In this document: positions 1 through 8,211 of the stretch, one piece after another
Layout: each line of letters begins with the position of its first letter
Position numbering within the stretch: the stretch's first letter is position 1
Origin: DATGEP01 sp035310125
Lineage (GTDB): Bacteria > Chloroflexota > Ktedonobacteria > Ktedonobacterales > JADMIN01
Assembly (NCBI GenBank): GCA_035310125.1
Contig: DATGEP010000228.1
Span: 1 to 64,000, forward strand
DNA: 64,000 nt
Reading direction: 5' to 3'
Position numbers and translations under genes: made by a program
The notes under the pieces: generated by a model
The model's database searches: none
Told to the model about the DNA's origin: nothing
What the model saw: the letters and a program-made list of their open reading frames with translations, nothing else

Positions 1-1
1 C

Positions 2-439
2 TTGGAGCACCTCCAGGCCGCTCTCCAGGTTGAAGGAGCATCCACACTCGTGCAGGAATATCAGGCGGAGTGGCTGCTTCTGCGCAATCGTGCGCCAGAC
101 GCCAACGTCATTGCGCAGCGACTGAAGGAGCAGGGCGTGTCGCGTGGCTCGCTGTATCTCGTGCTCGCCGGCGCATTGCTGGCGATGGGGCGTCAGCTTG
201 AGGCGCAAGCGGCGTTGCGGGAATCCGTCCGTCTCGAGCCGGGCCTGCCTGCCACATTGCTTCAACAAACGCGCGCACTGCGAGCGCTCGGCTACACCAC
301 CGCCGCGCTGGAGGCCGTCACGCAGGCGCTCGCGATTGCTCCCAACTGGCCGGACGCGCTCGCCGAACAGCAGATGTTGCTGCAGGAGCAGGCGGGGCAG
401 TCCAGTGGGCGCCACGCCCCGATCCGACCCGGAATTTGA
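2..439 (+). CDS. TPR-repeat protein, C-terminal part (5' end outside window)
   Basis: The reading frame is open from the first bases of the window to a TGA at 437-439, so this is most likely the 3' end of a longer gene and not a gene starting at the TTG at position 2. The translation is alanine- and leucine-rich and contains two to three helix-turn-helix units of tetratricopeptide type, for example the stretch with GALLAMGRQLEAQAALRES and the next unit ending in ALAIAPNWPDA. TPR units act as protein-protein interaction scaffolds, and no catalytic motif is visible. It ends 31 bases before mnmG on the same strand and could be co-transcribed with it. The specific function cannot be named. Confidence 0.7.
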   Translation: MEHLQAALQVEGASTLVQEYQAEWLLLRNRAPDANVIAQRLKEQGVSRGSLYLVLAGALLAMGRQLEAQAALRESVRLEPGLPATLLQQTRALRALGYTTAALEAVTQALAIAPNWPDALAEQQMLLQEQAGQSSGRHAPIRPGI

Positions 440-470
440 CGCGAGGCCGCCGCGCACACAATAATGGGCT

Positions 471-2543
471 ATGGATTCCACTATTCTTGACGTCGCAATG
501 ACGCCGCCCGAAGATGCACCAGCGTATGATGTCATCGTCGTTGGTGCGGGCCACGCCGGATGTGAGGCCGCACTCGCCGCCGCGCGCATGGGAAGCGCTA
601 CCCTCCTCGTCACGATGAATCTTGATAGCGTTGCCCTCATGCCCTGCAATCCTTCAATTGGCGGACCAGCCAAAGGGCATCTCGTGCGCGAGATAGACGC
701 GCTTGGCGGTGAAATGGGCCGCAACACCGATCGCACGTTCATACAGATTCGCTTGCTCAACACCGGCAAAGGCCCCGCGGTGCAGGCACTGCGCGCCCAG
801 TGCGATAAACAGGCGTATCGCCTCAGCATGAAGTATGTCCTGGAAGAGCAGCGCGGCCTAGAGCTCAAGCAGGCTACCGTCGCGCGGATCCTCTCTGAGA
901 CAGCCGCCGACGGACGCCCACAAATTGTAGGTGTGGCCACAACGAACGGCGCGATCTACCGCGCTCCCACGGTGATCCTGACGACTGGCACGTTTATCAA
1001 TGGGCGACTCGTCGTCGGCGAAAAGACATCGGCGGGCGGGCGGGCAGGAGAAGCGCCATCGCTCGGCATCTCGGATGCGTTGCGGCAGCTTGGCCTCACG
1101 GTCCGCCGCTTCAAAACCGGTACGCCGCCGCGCATTGACGCCCGCACGATTGACTTCGGCCAGACTCTTCCGCAGCCGGGCAGTCCTGTTCCGCTCTATT
1201 TTTCGGGTGACGTATCCGCCCGCGACGATGTGTTGCTACCACCAGGACGGCCAAACCCACTGTATCCCATTCCTCCTGAAGCCGAGACAGCCTGGCGGCG
1301 CCAGCTCCCCTGCTATCTCGTTCACACCACCACGCGCACGCATGAGATCATCCGCGCCAATCTGGACCGTTCACCGCTCTATACCGGCATCATCGAGGGC
1401 ATCGGCCCGCGCTACTGCCCGTCCATCGAGGACAAAGTGGTGCGCTTTGCCGAAAAGCCGCGCCACCAGGTGTTCCTTGAGCCGGAAGGCTGGCGAACGG
1501 GTGAGGTCTACGTGCAGGGAATGAACACGAGCCTGCCGGAAGACGTACAAATCGCCATGCTGCGTAGCATTCCCGGCCTGGAGCGCGTTGAGCTCATGCG
1601 CACCGGCTATGCCGTCGAATACGACTATGTCCCCTCCGACCAGCTCCTGGCGAGTATGGAGACCAAAGCCGTCGCGGGACTGTTCCTGGCCGGGCAGATC
1701 AACGGCACTTCCGGCTATGAAGAAGCCGCCGCGCAGGGAATCATGGCGGGCATCAACGCCGCGCGCCACGCGCGCCACGAGGAGCCGTTCATCCTGCGAC
1801 GGGATGAGGCATACATCGGCGTGCTGCTCGATGATCTCGTAACCCAGACGCCCACCGAGCCGTACCGCCTGCACACGTCACGAGCCGAGCATCGCCTGCT
1901 GCTGCGCCACGACAACGCCGACCTGCGCCTCGCCCCGTACGCGTACCGCCTGGGATTGATCGAGGATGAACGGTACGCGCGGATCGAGCGGCGGCGGCGG
2001 CTGATCGAAGAGACAGCCGAGACCCTTTCCACGACGGTACTGACGCCGACGGTGAGCGTCGCCGCCCGTGCCACTGAGCTGAATATCGGCGCCATCACCC
2101 AGCCGATGACCGCGGCGGAGCTGTTGCGCCGCCCCACGGTCACGTACACGCACCTGCGGACGCTGACTTCGCCGCATCACCGCGCAACCCAGGATGAGAC
2201 CGGCACGCAACTGCCCGCCTCCCTGCCGGAGCTGGACGCCGATACCGCTACTGAGGTCGAGCTGCGTGCCAAATACGCGGGCTACATTCGCAAGGAGCAA
2301 TCAAGCGTGCAGCGTGCGCTGCGCCTGGAAGAAAGACTGCTGCCCACGACGCTGGATTTCCGCTCGCTGGCGGGACTGCGCAGTGAGGCTCGTCAGCAGC
2401 TTGAGCGCGTGCACCCACGCACGGTGGGGCAGGCAGCCCGCATTCCAGGCGTGACGCCCGCCGATATCTCCATCTTGCTGGTACATGTCGAGCGCCTGCG
2501 CCATTCCCGCCACGCCACGAACACGATAGCGCAGGGCTCCTAA
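471..2543 (+). CDS. mnmG: tRNA uridine-5-carboxymethylaminomethyl modification enzyme, FAD subunit MnmG
   Basis: MnmG (GidA) works with the GTPase MnmE to install the carboxymethylaminomethyl group on wobble U34 of certain tRNAs, using FAD, methylene-THF and glycine. The N-terminus has the dinucleotide-binding motif GAGHAG (residues 25-30). It is followed by the GidA signatures PCNPSIGGPAKGHLVREID and GGRAGEAPS, then the KTGTPPRI segment. The C-terminal helical domain keeps the YAGYIRKEQ motif that contacts MnmE and tRNA. At 690 residues it is somewhat longer than the usual 620-650. Neither the ATG at 471 nor the in-frame ATG at 498 has a clear Shine-Dalgarno sequence, so the exact start is uncertain. 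No mnmE is in the window. Confidence 0.96.
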   Translation: MDSTILDVAMTPPEDAPAYDVIVVGAGHAGCEAALAAARMGSATLLVTMNLDSVALMPCNPSIGGPAKGHLVREIDALGGEMGRNTDRTFIQIRLLNTGKGPAVQALRAQCDKQAYRLSMKYVLEEQRGLELKQATVARILSETAADGRPQIVGVATTNGAIYRAPTVILTTGTFINGRLVVGEKTSAGGRAGEAPSLGISDALRQLGLTVRRFKTGTPPRIDARTIDFGQTLPQPGSPVPLYFSGDVSARDDVLLPPGRPNPLYPIPPEAETAWRRQLPCYLVHTTTRTHEIIRANLDRSPLYTGIIEGIGPRYCPSIEDKVVRFAEKPRHQVFLEPEGWRTGEVYVQGMNTSLPEDVQIAMLRSIPGLERVELMRTGYAVEYDYVPSDQLLASMETKAVAGLFLAGQINGTSGYEEAAAQGIMAGINAARHARHEEPFILRRDEAYIGVLLDDLVTQTPTEPYRLHTSRAEHRLLLRHDNADLRLAPYAYRLGLIEDERYARIERRRRLIEETAETLSTTVLTPTVSVAARATELNIGAITQPMTAAELLRRPTVTYTHLRTLTSPHHRATQDETGTQLPASLPELDADTATEVELRAKYAGYIRKEQSSVQRALRLEERLLPTTLDFRSLAGLRSEARQQLERVHPRTVGQAARIPGVTPADISILLVHVERLRHSRHATNTIAQGS

Positions 2544-2551
2544 GCTCGCGC

Positions 2552-2580
2552 TTGACGGTCGTCTTGTGTGCGCATACTAT
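2552..2580 (+). promoter_or_regulatory. Sigma70-type promoter of the two-component operon
   Basis: TTGACG (2552-2557), a 17-nt spacer and TACTAT (2575-2580) lie just after the mnmG stop codon. Transcription would start near 2587. This makes the upstream in-frame ATG at 2566 impossible as a start and favours the GTG at 2626 for the response regulator. Confidence 0.65.
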
Positions 2581-2625
2581 ACAGTGTGTACCACGGCAAG
2601 CGGACAAGAGGAGGGAGACACGCGC

Positions 2626-3312
2626 GTGCGCATTCTCGTGGTTGACGACGACCCCATCGGCGGCCGGATGCTCCAATTCATCCTGTCGGAACAGGGCTAC
2701 CACGTAGATATCGTTGACAACGCGCGTGGCGCGCTGGCGTTGGTCGAGCGGACCCCGCCTGATCTGATGCTGCTGGATGTCAATTTGCCGCAGGTCAATG
2801 GCTTCGATCTGTATCAGCGCCTCCGCGACCAGAGTTACGATCTCCCGGTCATCTTTGTGACGGCCAAGGGCGAGCTAGAGGACCGCCTGCAAGGACTGCG
2901 AATGGGCGCGGACGATTACATCTGCAAGCCGTTTCAGCCCGCCGAGCTGGCCGCGCGAGTGGAGGCCGTGCTGCGTCGCTATCGCAAAGTGCATGGTGGC
3001 GAGCAGCAGCACATGCGCGCGGGCGACCTGGAAGTGGATATACCGACACTCCAGGTAACGCTTCCCGACCAACGTATCGTCCGCCTCACCCCCACTGAGA
3101 TGAAGCTCCTGCTCCAGCTCGTCCAGCGTCCAGGCCAGATCATCAGCCGCGAAGACTTGCTCGATTCCGTCTGGGGAATGCAGTATATCGGCGAAAGCAA
3201 TATCGTAGATGTCTACGTCCGGCGGTTGCGGCGCAAGATCGAGCGCGACGCGGCGAATCCGAATCTCATCCAATCTGCCAGGGGAGTCGGCTATCGGTAC
3301 GCGGGAACATGA
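2626..3312 (+). CDS. OmpR/PhoB-family response regulator
   Basis: A DNA-binding response regulator of 228 residues. The receiver domain (about 1-118) has the acidic triad DDD at 7-9, the phospho-acceptor Asp51 in LMLLDVNLP, Thr79 and the conserved Lys101 in ICKPF. The C-terminal winged helix (about 130-225) carries the family pattern LTPTEMKLLLQLVQRPG and ends with VYVRRLRRKIE and GVGYRY. The GTG start at 2626 was chosen because it has a GGAGG sequence 11 bases upstream and because the promoter at 2552-2580 overlaps the earlier ATG. Its stop codon overlaps the start of the following histidine kinase (ATGA), so the two are translationally coupled and almost certainly cognate partners. Target genes are unknown. 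Confidence 0.93.
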   Translation: MRILVVDDDPIGGRMLQFILSEQGYHVDIVDNARGALALVERTPPDLMLLDVNLPQVNGFDLYQRLRDQSYDLPVIFVTAKGELEDRLQGLRMGADDYICKPFQPAELAARVEAVLRRYRKVHGGEQQHMRAGDLEVDIPTLQVTLPDQRIVRLTPTEMKLLLQLVQRPGQIISREDLLDSVWGMQYIGESNIVDVYVRRLRRKIERDAANPNLIQSARGVGYRYAGT

Positions 3313-4970
3313 CAAAACAAGATATCTCACATCCATCACCGACAACTGTCGTGAGCGTCGCGACAGATTCAAGCGCCGTCATCATGGAGCAGGCGGGGCG
3401 GATGTCCCTGCGTGTCGCGGAAATCGCCGCGCGACATGGGCAGCCCGACGCCCTTGCGGAAGAGCTCACACAGTATCTACGTACCGAGCTGCGCGCACAG
3501 GCCGTTGCGCTCTATTGGTGCAAGCACAGCCAGCGGCGGCACGGCGGCGGCGTCTCCACCGTCCTGCGGCCAGCCGGGACCGCCAGTGCGCCTGCCAGCG
3601 CCCGCAGTGGTGACCAAAGTGCGCACCAGCTCAAAGCCAGCGGATATCGTGCCCTGAGCGCGGGCAAGCTGCTCGTGCGCTTGCCCGCCACCTTCTCCGA
3701 TCAATCCGCCGGCGCCAGCCCGCTCATCATCGCGATGCCGCTTGGCACGAATGATCCCTGGGCGGTGCTTGTCAGTGCCTGGGATACGACGGCGACTGAT
3801 AGCGCCAACCATCGTGCCGACCTGCTTGCATCGCTGGCGCCCTCGCTCGCCGTCGCCACACGTCCGGCCCACGAGTCTGGCGATGCTGAGCGTTCCGCCA
3901 CCATCCAATCACCCAAGCGTACAGTCTTCACCGTCACCTCGGAAGCCATCGTCACGCTCGACGAAGCGTTTATCATTCGTGAGATCAATCCCGCGTTCAC
4001 CACCATTCTCGGCTGGTCCGAGAGCGCCGCCGTGGGCCATCACTGCTCGGAGGTCTGGCGCTGCCGCGATGAGCGCCGGATGCTCCTCTGTGGCACACCC
4101 CGCTGCCCGCTTCACGAAGCCTTTAGCGGCAACACAGAATCGCCAGTGCGCGAGCTGACCTGGGAAACGCAATCAGGCAAGCCCACTGAGATTTCCGCGA
4201 GCTTCACGGTCCAGCAGGTGGCGCGCCATGCCGAGGCCGTTGTCGTCGCGCGCGACGTGACCTTACTCAACGCCGCCAATCGCATGCGCGCGAACTTCAT
4301 CTCGATGGTGTCGCATGAGCTGCGCACGCCGCTCAACTCCGTCAATGGCTTTTTGGAGATAGTGCTGGAAAGTCCGGTCGGCCCACTCAACGAGCGCCAG
4401 CGCGAATTTCTCAACTATGCGCGGGTCAGCACCCAGCAGCTAACAACGCTGGTTGAAGACATTGTCTTCATGAGCAAGGCAGACTCCGGCCAATTCACCC
4501 TCCGCCTGGCACGCATGCGGGTGCCAAACGTCGTTGATTCGGCGGCGCAAGCGATGCAATCCACCGCTGCCAAAGCGCAGGTGAAGATCGTAACCGAGAT
4601 TCCACAGAAACTGCCCGTTGTTCGCGCGGATGAGCTGCGTATCCAGCAGGTGCTGACCAACCTGTTGGGCAACGCCATCAAGTTCTCGCCAGCGGAAAGC
4701 GTCATCCGTCTCAGTGTGAGTGTACGCGAGACGGCGCTCCAGGTCGCAGTGAGTGATCTGGGCAAAGGCATCGCTCCCGAAGACCACGCACGCATCTTCG
4801 AGCGGTTCTACCAATCCGACGCAAACGTCCGCACGCGCGCCAATGGATATGGTCTGGGTCTCTCCATCGCCAAGCTCATCGTCGAGCAGCATCATGGCCG
4901 CATCTGGGTGGAAAGCGAGCCAGGCGCGGGCGCGACGTTCTATTTCACGCTGCCGCTCGCCGTCTCATAG
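3309..4970 (+). CDS. PAS-domain sensor histidine kinase, soluble
   Basis: A 553-residue sensor kinase without a transmembrane segment, so a cytoplasmic signal is likely. Residues 30-190 form a weakly conserved GAF-like region. Residues 205-320 form a PAS domain that contains four cysteines in a C-X5-C-X8-C-X4-C pattern (246, 252, 261, 266). The HisKA domain has the phospho-acceptor His336 in VSHELRTPLN. The ATPase domain shows the N box (NLLGNAIKFSP), G1 (DLGKGIAPEDHARIFERF) and G2 (GYGLGLSIAK). It overlaps the response regulator by four bases. Its 3' end overlaps the convergent methyltransferase by about 30 bases. The cysteine cluster suggests metal or redox sensing, but that is inference. 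Confidence 0.93.
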   Translation: MTKQDISHPSPTTVVSVATDSSAVIMEQAGRMSLRVAEIAARHGQPDALAEELTQYLRTELRAQAVALYWCKHSQRRHGGGVSTVLRPAGTASAPASARSGDQSAHQLKASGYRALSAGKLLVRLPATFSDQSAGASPLIIAMPLGTNDPWAVLVSAWDTTATDSANHRADLLASLAPSLAVATRPAHESGDAERSATIQSPKRTVFTVTSEAIVTLDEAFIIREINPAFTTILGWSESAAVGHHCSEVWRCRDERRMLLCGTPRCPLHEAFSGNTESPVRELTWETQSGKPTEISASFTVQQVARHAEAVVVARDVTLLNAANRMRANFISMVSHELRTPLNSVNGFLEIVLESPVGPLNERQREFLNYARVSTQQLTTLVEDIVFMSKADSGQFTLRLARMRVPNVVDSAAQAMQSTAAKAQVKIVTEIPQKLPVVRADELRIQQVLTNLLGNAIKFSPAESVIRLSVSVRETALQVAVSDLGKGIAPEDHARIFERFYQSDANVRTRANGYGLGLSIAKLIVEQHHGRIWVESEPGAGATFYFTLPLAVS

Positions 4971-5752
4971 GGCACGCTCGCCACAAACAATGCTCGCGGC
5001 GCTCCCTCCTCGTAGGGCGCGAGGTCATACGACCCATAGAGCGCATTTATCACGAATCCCGCGTGCGCAAGCTCGCGCTCCAACTGCTCACGCCGGAGCA
5101 CGGAGAGACGCATGCTCGCCGTCACACGACTCAGATTCCCCATACTGTCGGTGACGTCATAGAAGTGCCGGAGGCGGAGCACACGCGGCAGATCATCTTC
5201 CTGCGCCGCCATGAAGTGCGTCACTTCGCCACCTGCCGGGAGCGGCCATGTGCCCTGCCACCACACCCGACCCAAGGATTTCCGCAGCCTGATAATACTC
5301 AGCAGATCCAGGTCGAGAAGCAGCGGTCCACCCCCTGCTAGATGGCGCCGCGCGATATCCAGCGCTTCGTGCCGCTCCCGCGCTGTCGCCAGATGAGCAA
5401 ATGTGTTGAGGCCATAGAGCACAGCATCGAAAGACTGATCGGCCCTGAGGGTTGGGTCCGTCGCTGAACCCGCGAGAATCGTAACGCGCCGGGCCACCGG
5501 CTGCGGCAGCTGCGCCAGCCGCCGCGCACAGACCGCTCGCATCGCCGCCGACGGCTCGATGCCCGTCACCTGACAGCCCGCCAGGGCTAGCGCCGCCGCT
5601 GTGCGCCCCGTACCGCTGCCAACCTCCAGCACGCGGGCACGCCCACCCACCAGCGATGCGATAAGCCCAGCGTAGCACGCGACATCCTCCGTCAGCGCGT
5701 CATGCTCCAGGTCGTACCACTCCACGATACGCGCATACGGGTCGGCTTCCAT
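4940..5752 (-). CDS. Class I SAM-dependent methyltransferase
   Basis: A 270-residue Rossmann-fold methyltransferase. Motif I (VLEVGSGTGRTAAALALAG) and the following acidic residue in VTGIEPS bind S-adenosylmethionine. A later segment (FDAVLYGLNTFAHL) matches motif IV of small-molecule methyltransferases, and YDLEHD near the N-terminus is typical of this group. The substrate cannot be told from sequence. The gene stands alone. Its 3' end overlaps the histidine kinase on the other strand by 31 bases, which makes the two genes tail-to-tail with no room for a terminator between them. Confidence 0.88.
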   Translation of the reverse strand: MEADPYARIVEWYDLEHDALTEDVACYAGLIASLVGGRARVLEVGSGTGRTAAALALAGCQVTGIEPSAAMRAVCARRLAQLPQPVARRVTILAGSATDPTLRADQSFDAVLYGLNTFAHLATARERHEALDIARRHLAGGGPLLLDLDLLSIIRLRKSLGRVWWQGTWPLPAGGEVTHFMAAQEDDLPRVLRLRHFYDVTDSMGNLSRVTASMRLSVLRREQLERELAHAGFVINALYGSYDLAPYEEGAPRALFVASVPYETASGSVK

Positions 5753-5906
5753 TCGATGTACTGCTCTCCAGGCCGCTGGTATTTCTTCTAACGACCCCTA
5801 CTAACCACGTTCACGGTAGAGTTTTCCCGCGTGGAAGTGTAGCACAACGCGAGTTTTGGATACACGAGATGCCCCGGTTGGACATGCCGCGACACACGCC
5901 AGCTCA

Positions 5907-6656
5907 TCAGTCCGCGCGAATTTCCAGCACATCCAGCAGTCCGTAGAGGTCACGCACAACAGCGCAATCAACTGTTCCCGGCACGATGGCACCCCGGCGG
6001 TCCAGCAGCACCGGCGTGATGCCTGCCGCGCGCGCTCCCAACACATCCAGCACATAGGAATCGCCAATGTGCAGGGCGTAATCGGGAATGGCATCGGCGC
6101 GGCGCAGCGCCGTGTCGAAGAGCGCCGGATCCGGCTTCGCCAGCCGCACCGCCGCCGAAACCACCGCGAAGTCGAAGTACTGGATGAGGTCGTGGCGCCG
6201 CAGGATAAGACCCAGCCCAATCCCCCAATCCGAAATCACACCGAGCGTCAGCTCACGCTCTTTCAGGACCCGCAAAACCGGCAACACATCTGGATAGAGC
6301 GCGTAGCTACTCGCGTCGTCGAAAACCTGCTGGCACGCCCGCGCGCACGCCATCAGCTCTTCCTCGCCGGCGACCGCGAGACATGGGCGCAGCAATTCCG
6401 CGAAAAAGGTGACCCAGGTAGCTTCTATTGCCTGCTCGTCACTCCACGTATAGGGATTCGCTTTCACCGAGGTGCGTAGCACGGCGTTGGCGTGCGACTC
6501 ATGCGCCTGCAGACAGGCTGCATCCACAGGTGTCCCGCGCGACTCACAGACCGCGCACACAATCTCTACGACGGAAGGGTGCGGCGACAGCAGCGTAAAG
6601 CCGACATCAAAGAAGACGGCACGGATTGCTTGCGGATGAACTAAGTTCTCGGTCAT
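5907..6656 (-). CDS. HAD-superfamily hydrolase (phosphatase-like)
   Basis: A haloacid-dehalogenase-type hydrolase of about 249 residues. Motif I is VFFDVGFTLL, where the nucleophile Asp is followed by V-G-F-T and so lacks the usual second Asp, as in the HDHD3/YjjG-like branch. Motif II is GVISDWG. Motif III/IV is the run from KPDPALF to LHIGDSYVLDVLGA, with the acidic residues that hold magnesium. A helical cap lies between motifs I and II. The ATG at 6656 was preferred to an upstream in-frame ATG at 6716 because the homologous region starts shortly after it. The substrate is probably a phosphorylated metabolite, but it is unknown. Confidence 0.87.
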   Translation of the reverse strand: MTENLVHPQAIRAVFFDVGFTLLSPHPSVVEIVCAVCESRGTPVDAACLQAHESHANAVLRTSVKANPYTWSDEQAIEATWVTFFAELLRPCLAVAGEEELMACARACQQVFDDASSYALYPDVLPVLRVLKERELTLGVISDWGIGLGLILRRHDLIQYFDFAVVSAAVRLAKPDPALFDTALRRADAIPDYALHIGDSYVLDVLGARAAGITPVLLDRRGAIVPGTVDCAVVRDLYGLLDVLEIRAD

Positions 6657-7189
6657 ACCAGACTCATCTTCCAAATAGTAATAGGATTCCCTGCGCCACA
6701 CGCTACACGGATCCACACGGACGCAGATACACCACCGACCACTGCCAGTGTGCGGCTGACCGCATGGAAATGGTAGAAGATTGGCTGGTCGAAAAAAGGA
6801 TCCAATACGATCTTAATAACGCTGAACGCTGGAAGTCCATTCGACGAGCGCTGTCACATTGGATATCTTGCAAGCGAGCCTATTAGACAGCCGGGGATTT
6901 TCCCTACTACTCGACTATGCGCGATTATACGCGGCCCGCCCTGATGGGTCCTGATGCATTCACTGGCGATGATCGCGGCACATGGCGCCGGATCCCACTC
7001 CGCCCGGTCCGCGGGCCAGCTCCCATAGCCGGGCCAGGCCTGGCGGGCGGTACGAGCGGAGACAAGGCCGTCCAGTCCGCCGCAACTGTGGGATCGTTCA
7101 GGTACACATGTAGGGCGATACCAGGGATACACACCGAAAGGTGTTGAGACACGCATTTCGGTGTGTATCCCCAGTACGCACTTGAGACG
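6657..7189. other. Gene-free stretch with a strong hairpin
   Basis: About 530 bases lie between two minus-strand genes. Short open frames occur on both strands, but none has a ribosome binding site or a recognisable protein motif. The only clear structure is the inverted repeat at 7124-7171, listed separately. The rest holds nothing that I can support. Confidence 0.5.
7124..7171. terminator. Perfect 16-bp inverted repeat, possible terminator
   Basis: GGGATACACACCGAAA at 7124-7139 is repeated as its exact reverse complement at 7156-7171, with a 16-base loop that itself can fold (GTGT/ACAC). It lies about 20 bases past the stop codon of the minus-strand hydrolase. No T-run follows, so it may be a factor-dependent terminator, an mRNA-stabilising hairpin or a small mobile-element remnant. 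Confidence 0.5.
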
Positions 7190-8167
7190 TCACGCCCTTC
7201 GCGTGGCGTTTCTCACGTCGTCGTCCCACCACTCGCGAATGGTGGCGGCCATCTGTTCCGGGTCGTGCTCCTGCGGGAAGTGGTCCGCACCCTGGATGAT
7301 CACGGACCGGTGCCGGGGGAATATCCGCTCGAAGCGGTCCAGCCAGCCCGCCTTGTAGGTTGGGTCGCCATCCGCGAACAGGAGCAGCGCCGGCATGTGT
7401 CCCAGACTCAGCATCCGCTCGTTCAGATCAGCTAGATAGTCATGACTGCGTGTCAGCGTCTGGAACAGGTCATGCTGGTGATGTCGTCGCGCTCGATTAG
7501 TGAACGGGCCAAGATACGCCCGCCGCTCCGCTCGTGAGAGCTTGCCGCCCGCGATGCTCCTGACCGTGTACTTCGCGACCACATTAAAATTGACGATCAG
7601 GAAGCGCGAGGCAGGCGAGCTGACCACCCTGATGAAGCGGTAGATGGTGGGGTACTCCTCCAGCGGCCAGGCGAAGCTGTTGGAAAGCACCAGCCCCCTA
7701 AACCACGATTCGTGGCGCCCGACGACGCCAAGACCAATGGCAACGCTTTCGTCATGGGCGATGAGGGTGATATCCGACAGGCCAAGCGCCTCGATGAAAC
7801 GCTCGACCAGTCTGGAGTTGCCCAGTAACGTATTCCGGTAGCCTGGCGCCGGCACTGATAGCCCGAAACCCGGATAGTCGAGCGCGATACAGCGGAAGCC
7901 ATTCCGCAGCACCTTGATGATGTTTCGATACTGGAACGACCAGAGGACATTCGCATGCAAGAAGAGCAGCACCGGACCGCTGCCTTCATCTACATAGTGA
8001 ATTTGGTTGCCCTCCAGCTCGATGAAGTGGCTGGTGAATGGGTAGAGGCGCTCATCCAGCCAACGCGGGCGCGACATTGCAAGAGCATCCACCGCGCTGG
8101 CCCGTCGCGCTGGCGGCGCTGAGGTTTCTTGCGGAGTGGGAACGAAGCTCGTTGGATTGGCACTCAT
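7190..8167 (-). CDS. Alpha/beta hydrolase, haloalkane-dehalogenase-like
   Basis: A 325-residue alpha/beta-hydrolase. The oxyanion-side motif is FLHAN (His71-Asn73). The nucleophile elbow reads LIAHDESVA, with Asp139 in the position of the Asp of haloalkane dehalogenases instead of Ser. The acid is in LLLFADGDP (around 266-268) and the catalytic His is His296 in GADHFPQEHDP. The Trp that follows the nucleophile in classical dehalogenases and holds the halide is replaced by Glu140, so the reaction may not be dehalogenation and an epoxide- or ester-hydrolase role is possible. The start at 8167 has GGGAG about ten bases upstream. It is the last gene of the minus-strand run from 11.6 kb. Confidence 0.87.
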   Translation of the reverse strand: MSANPTSFVPTPQETSAPPARRASAVDALAMSRPRWLDERLYPFTSHFIELEGNQIHYVDEGSGPVLLFLHANVLWSFQYRNIIKVLRNGFRCIALDYPGFGLSVPAPGYRNTLLGNSRLVERFIEALGLSDITLIAHDESVAIGLGVVGRHESWFRGLVLSNSFAWPLEEYPTIYRFIRVVSSPASRFLIVNFNVVAKYTVRSIAGGKLSRAERRAYLGPFTNRARRHHQHDLFQTLTRSHDYLADLNERMLSLGHMPALLLFADGDPTYKAGWLDRFERIFPRHRSVIIQGADHFPQEHDPEQMAATIREWWDDDVRNATRRA

Positions 8168-8211
8168 AAGGACGTATCTCCCTGGTGAAATCTTGTGAAT
8201 CGGGTGCAGCG

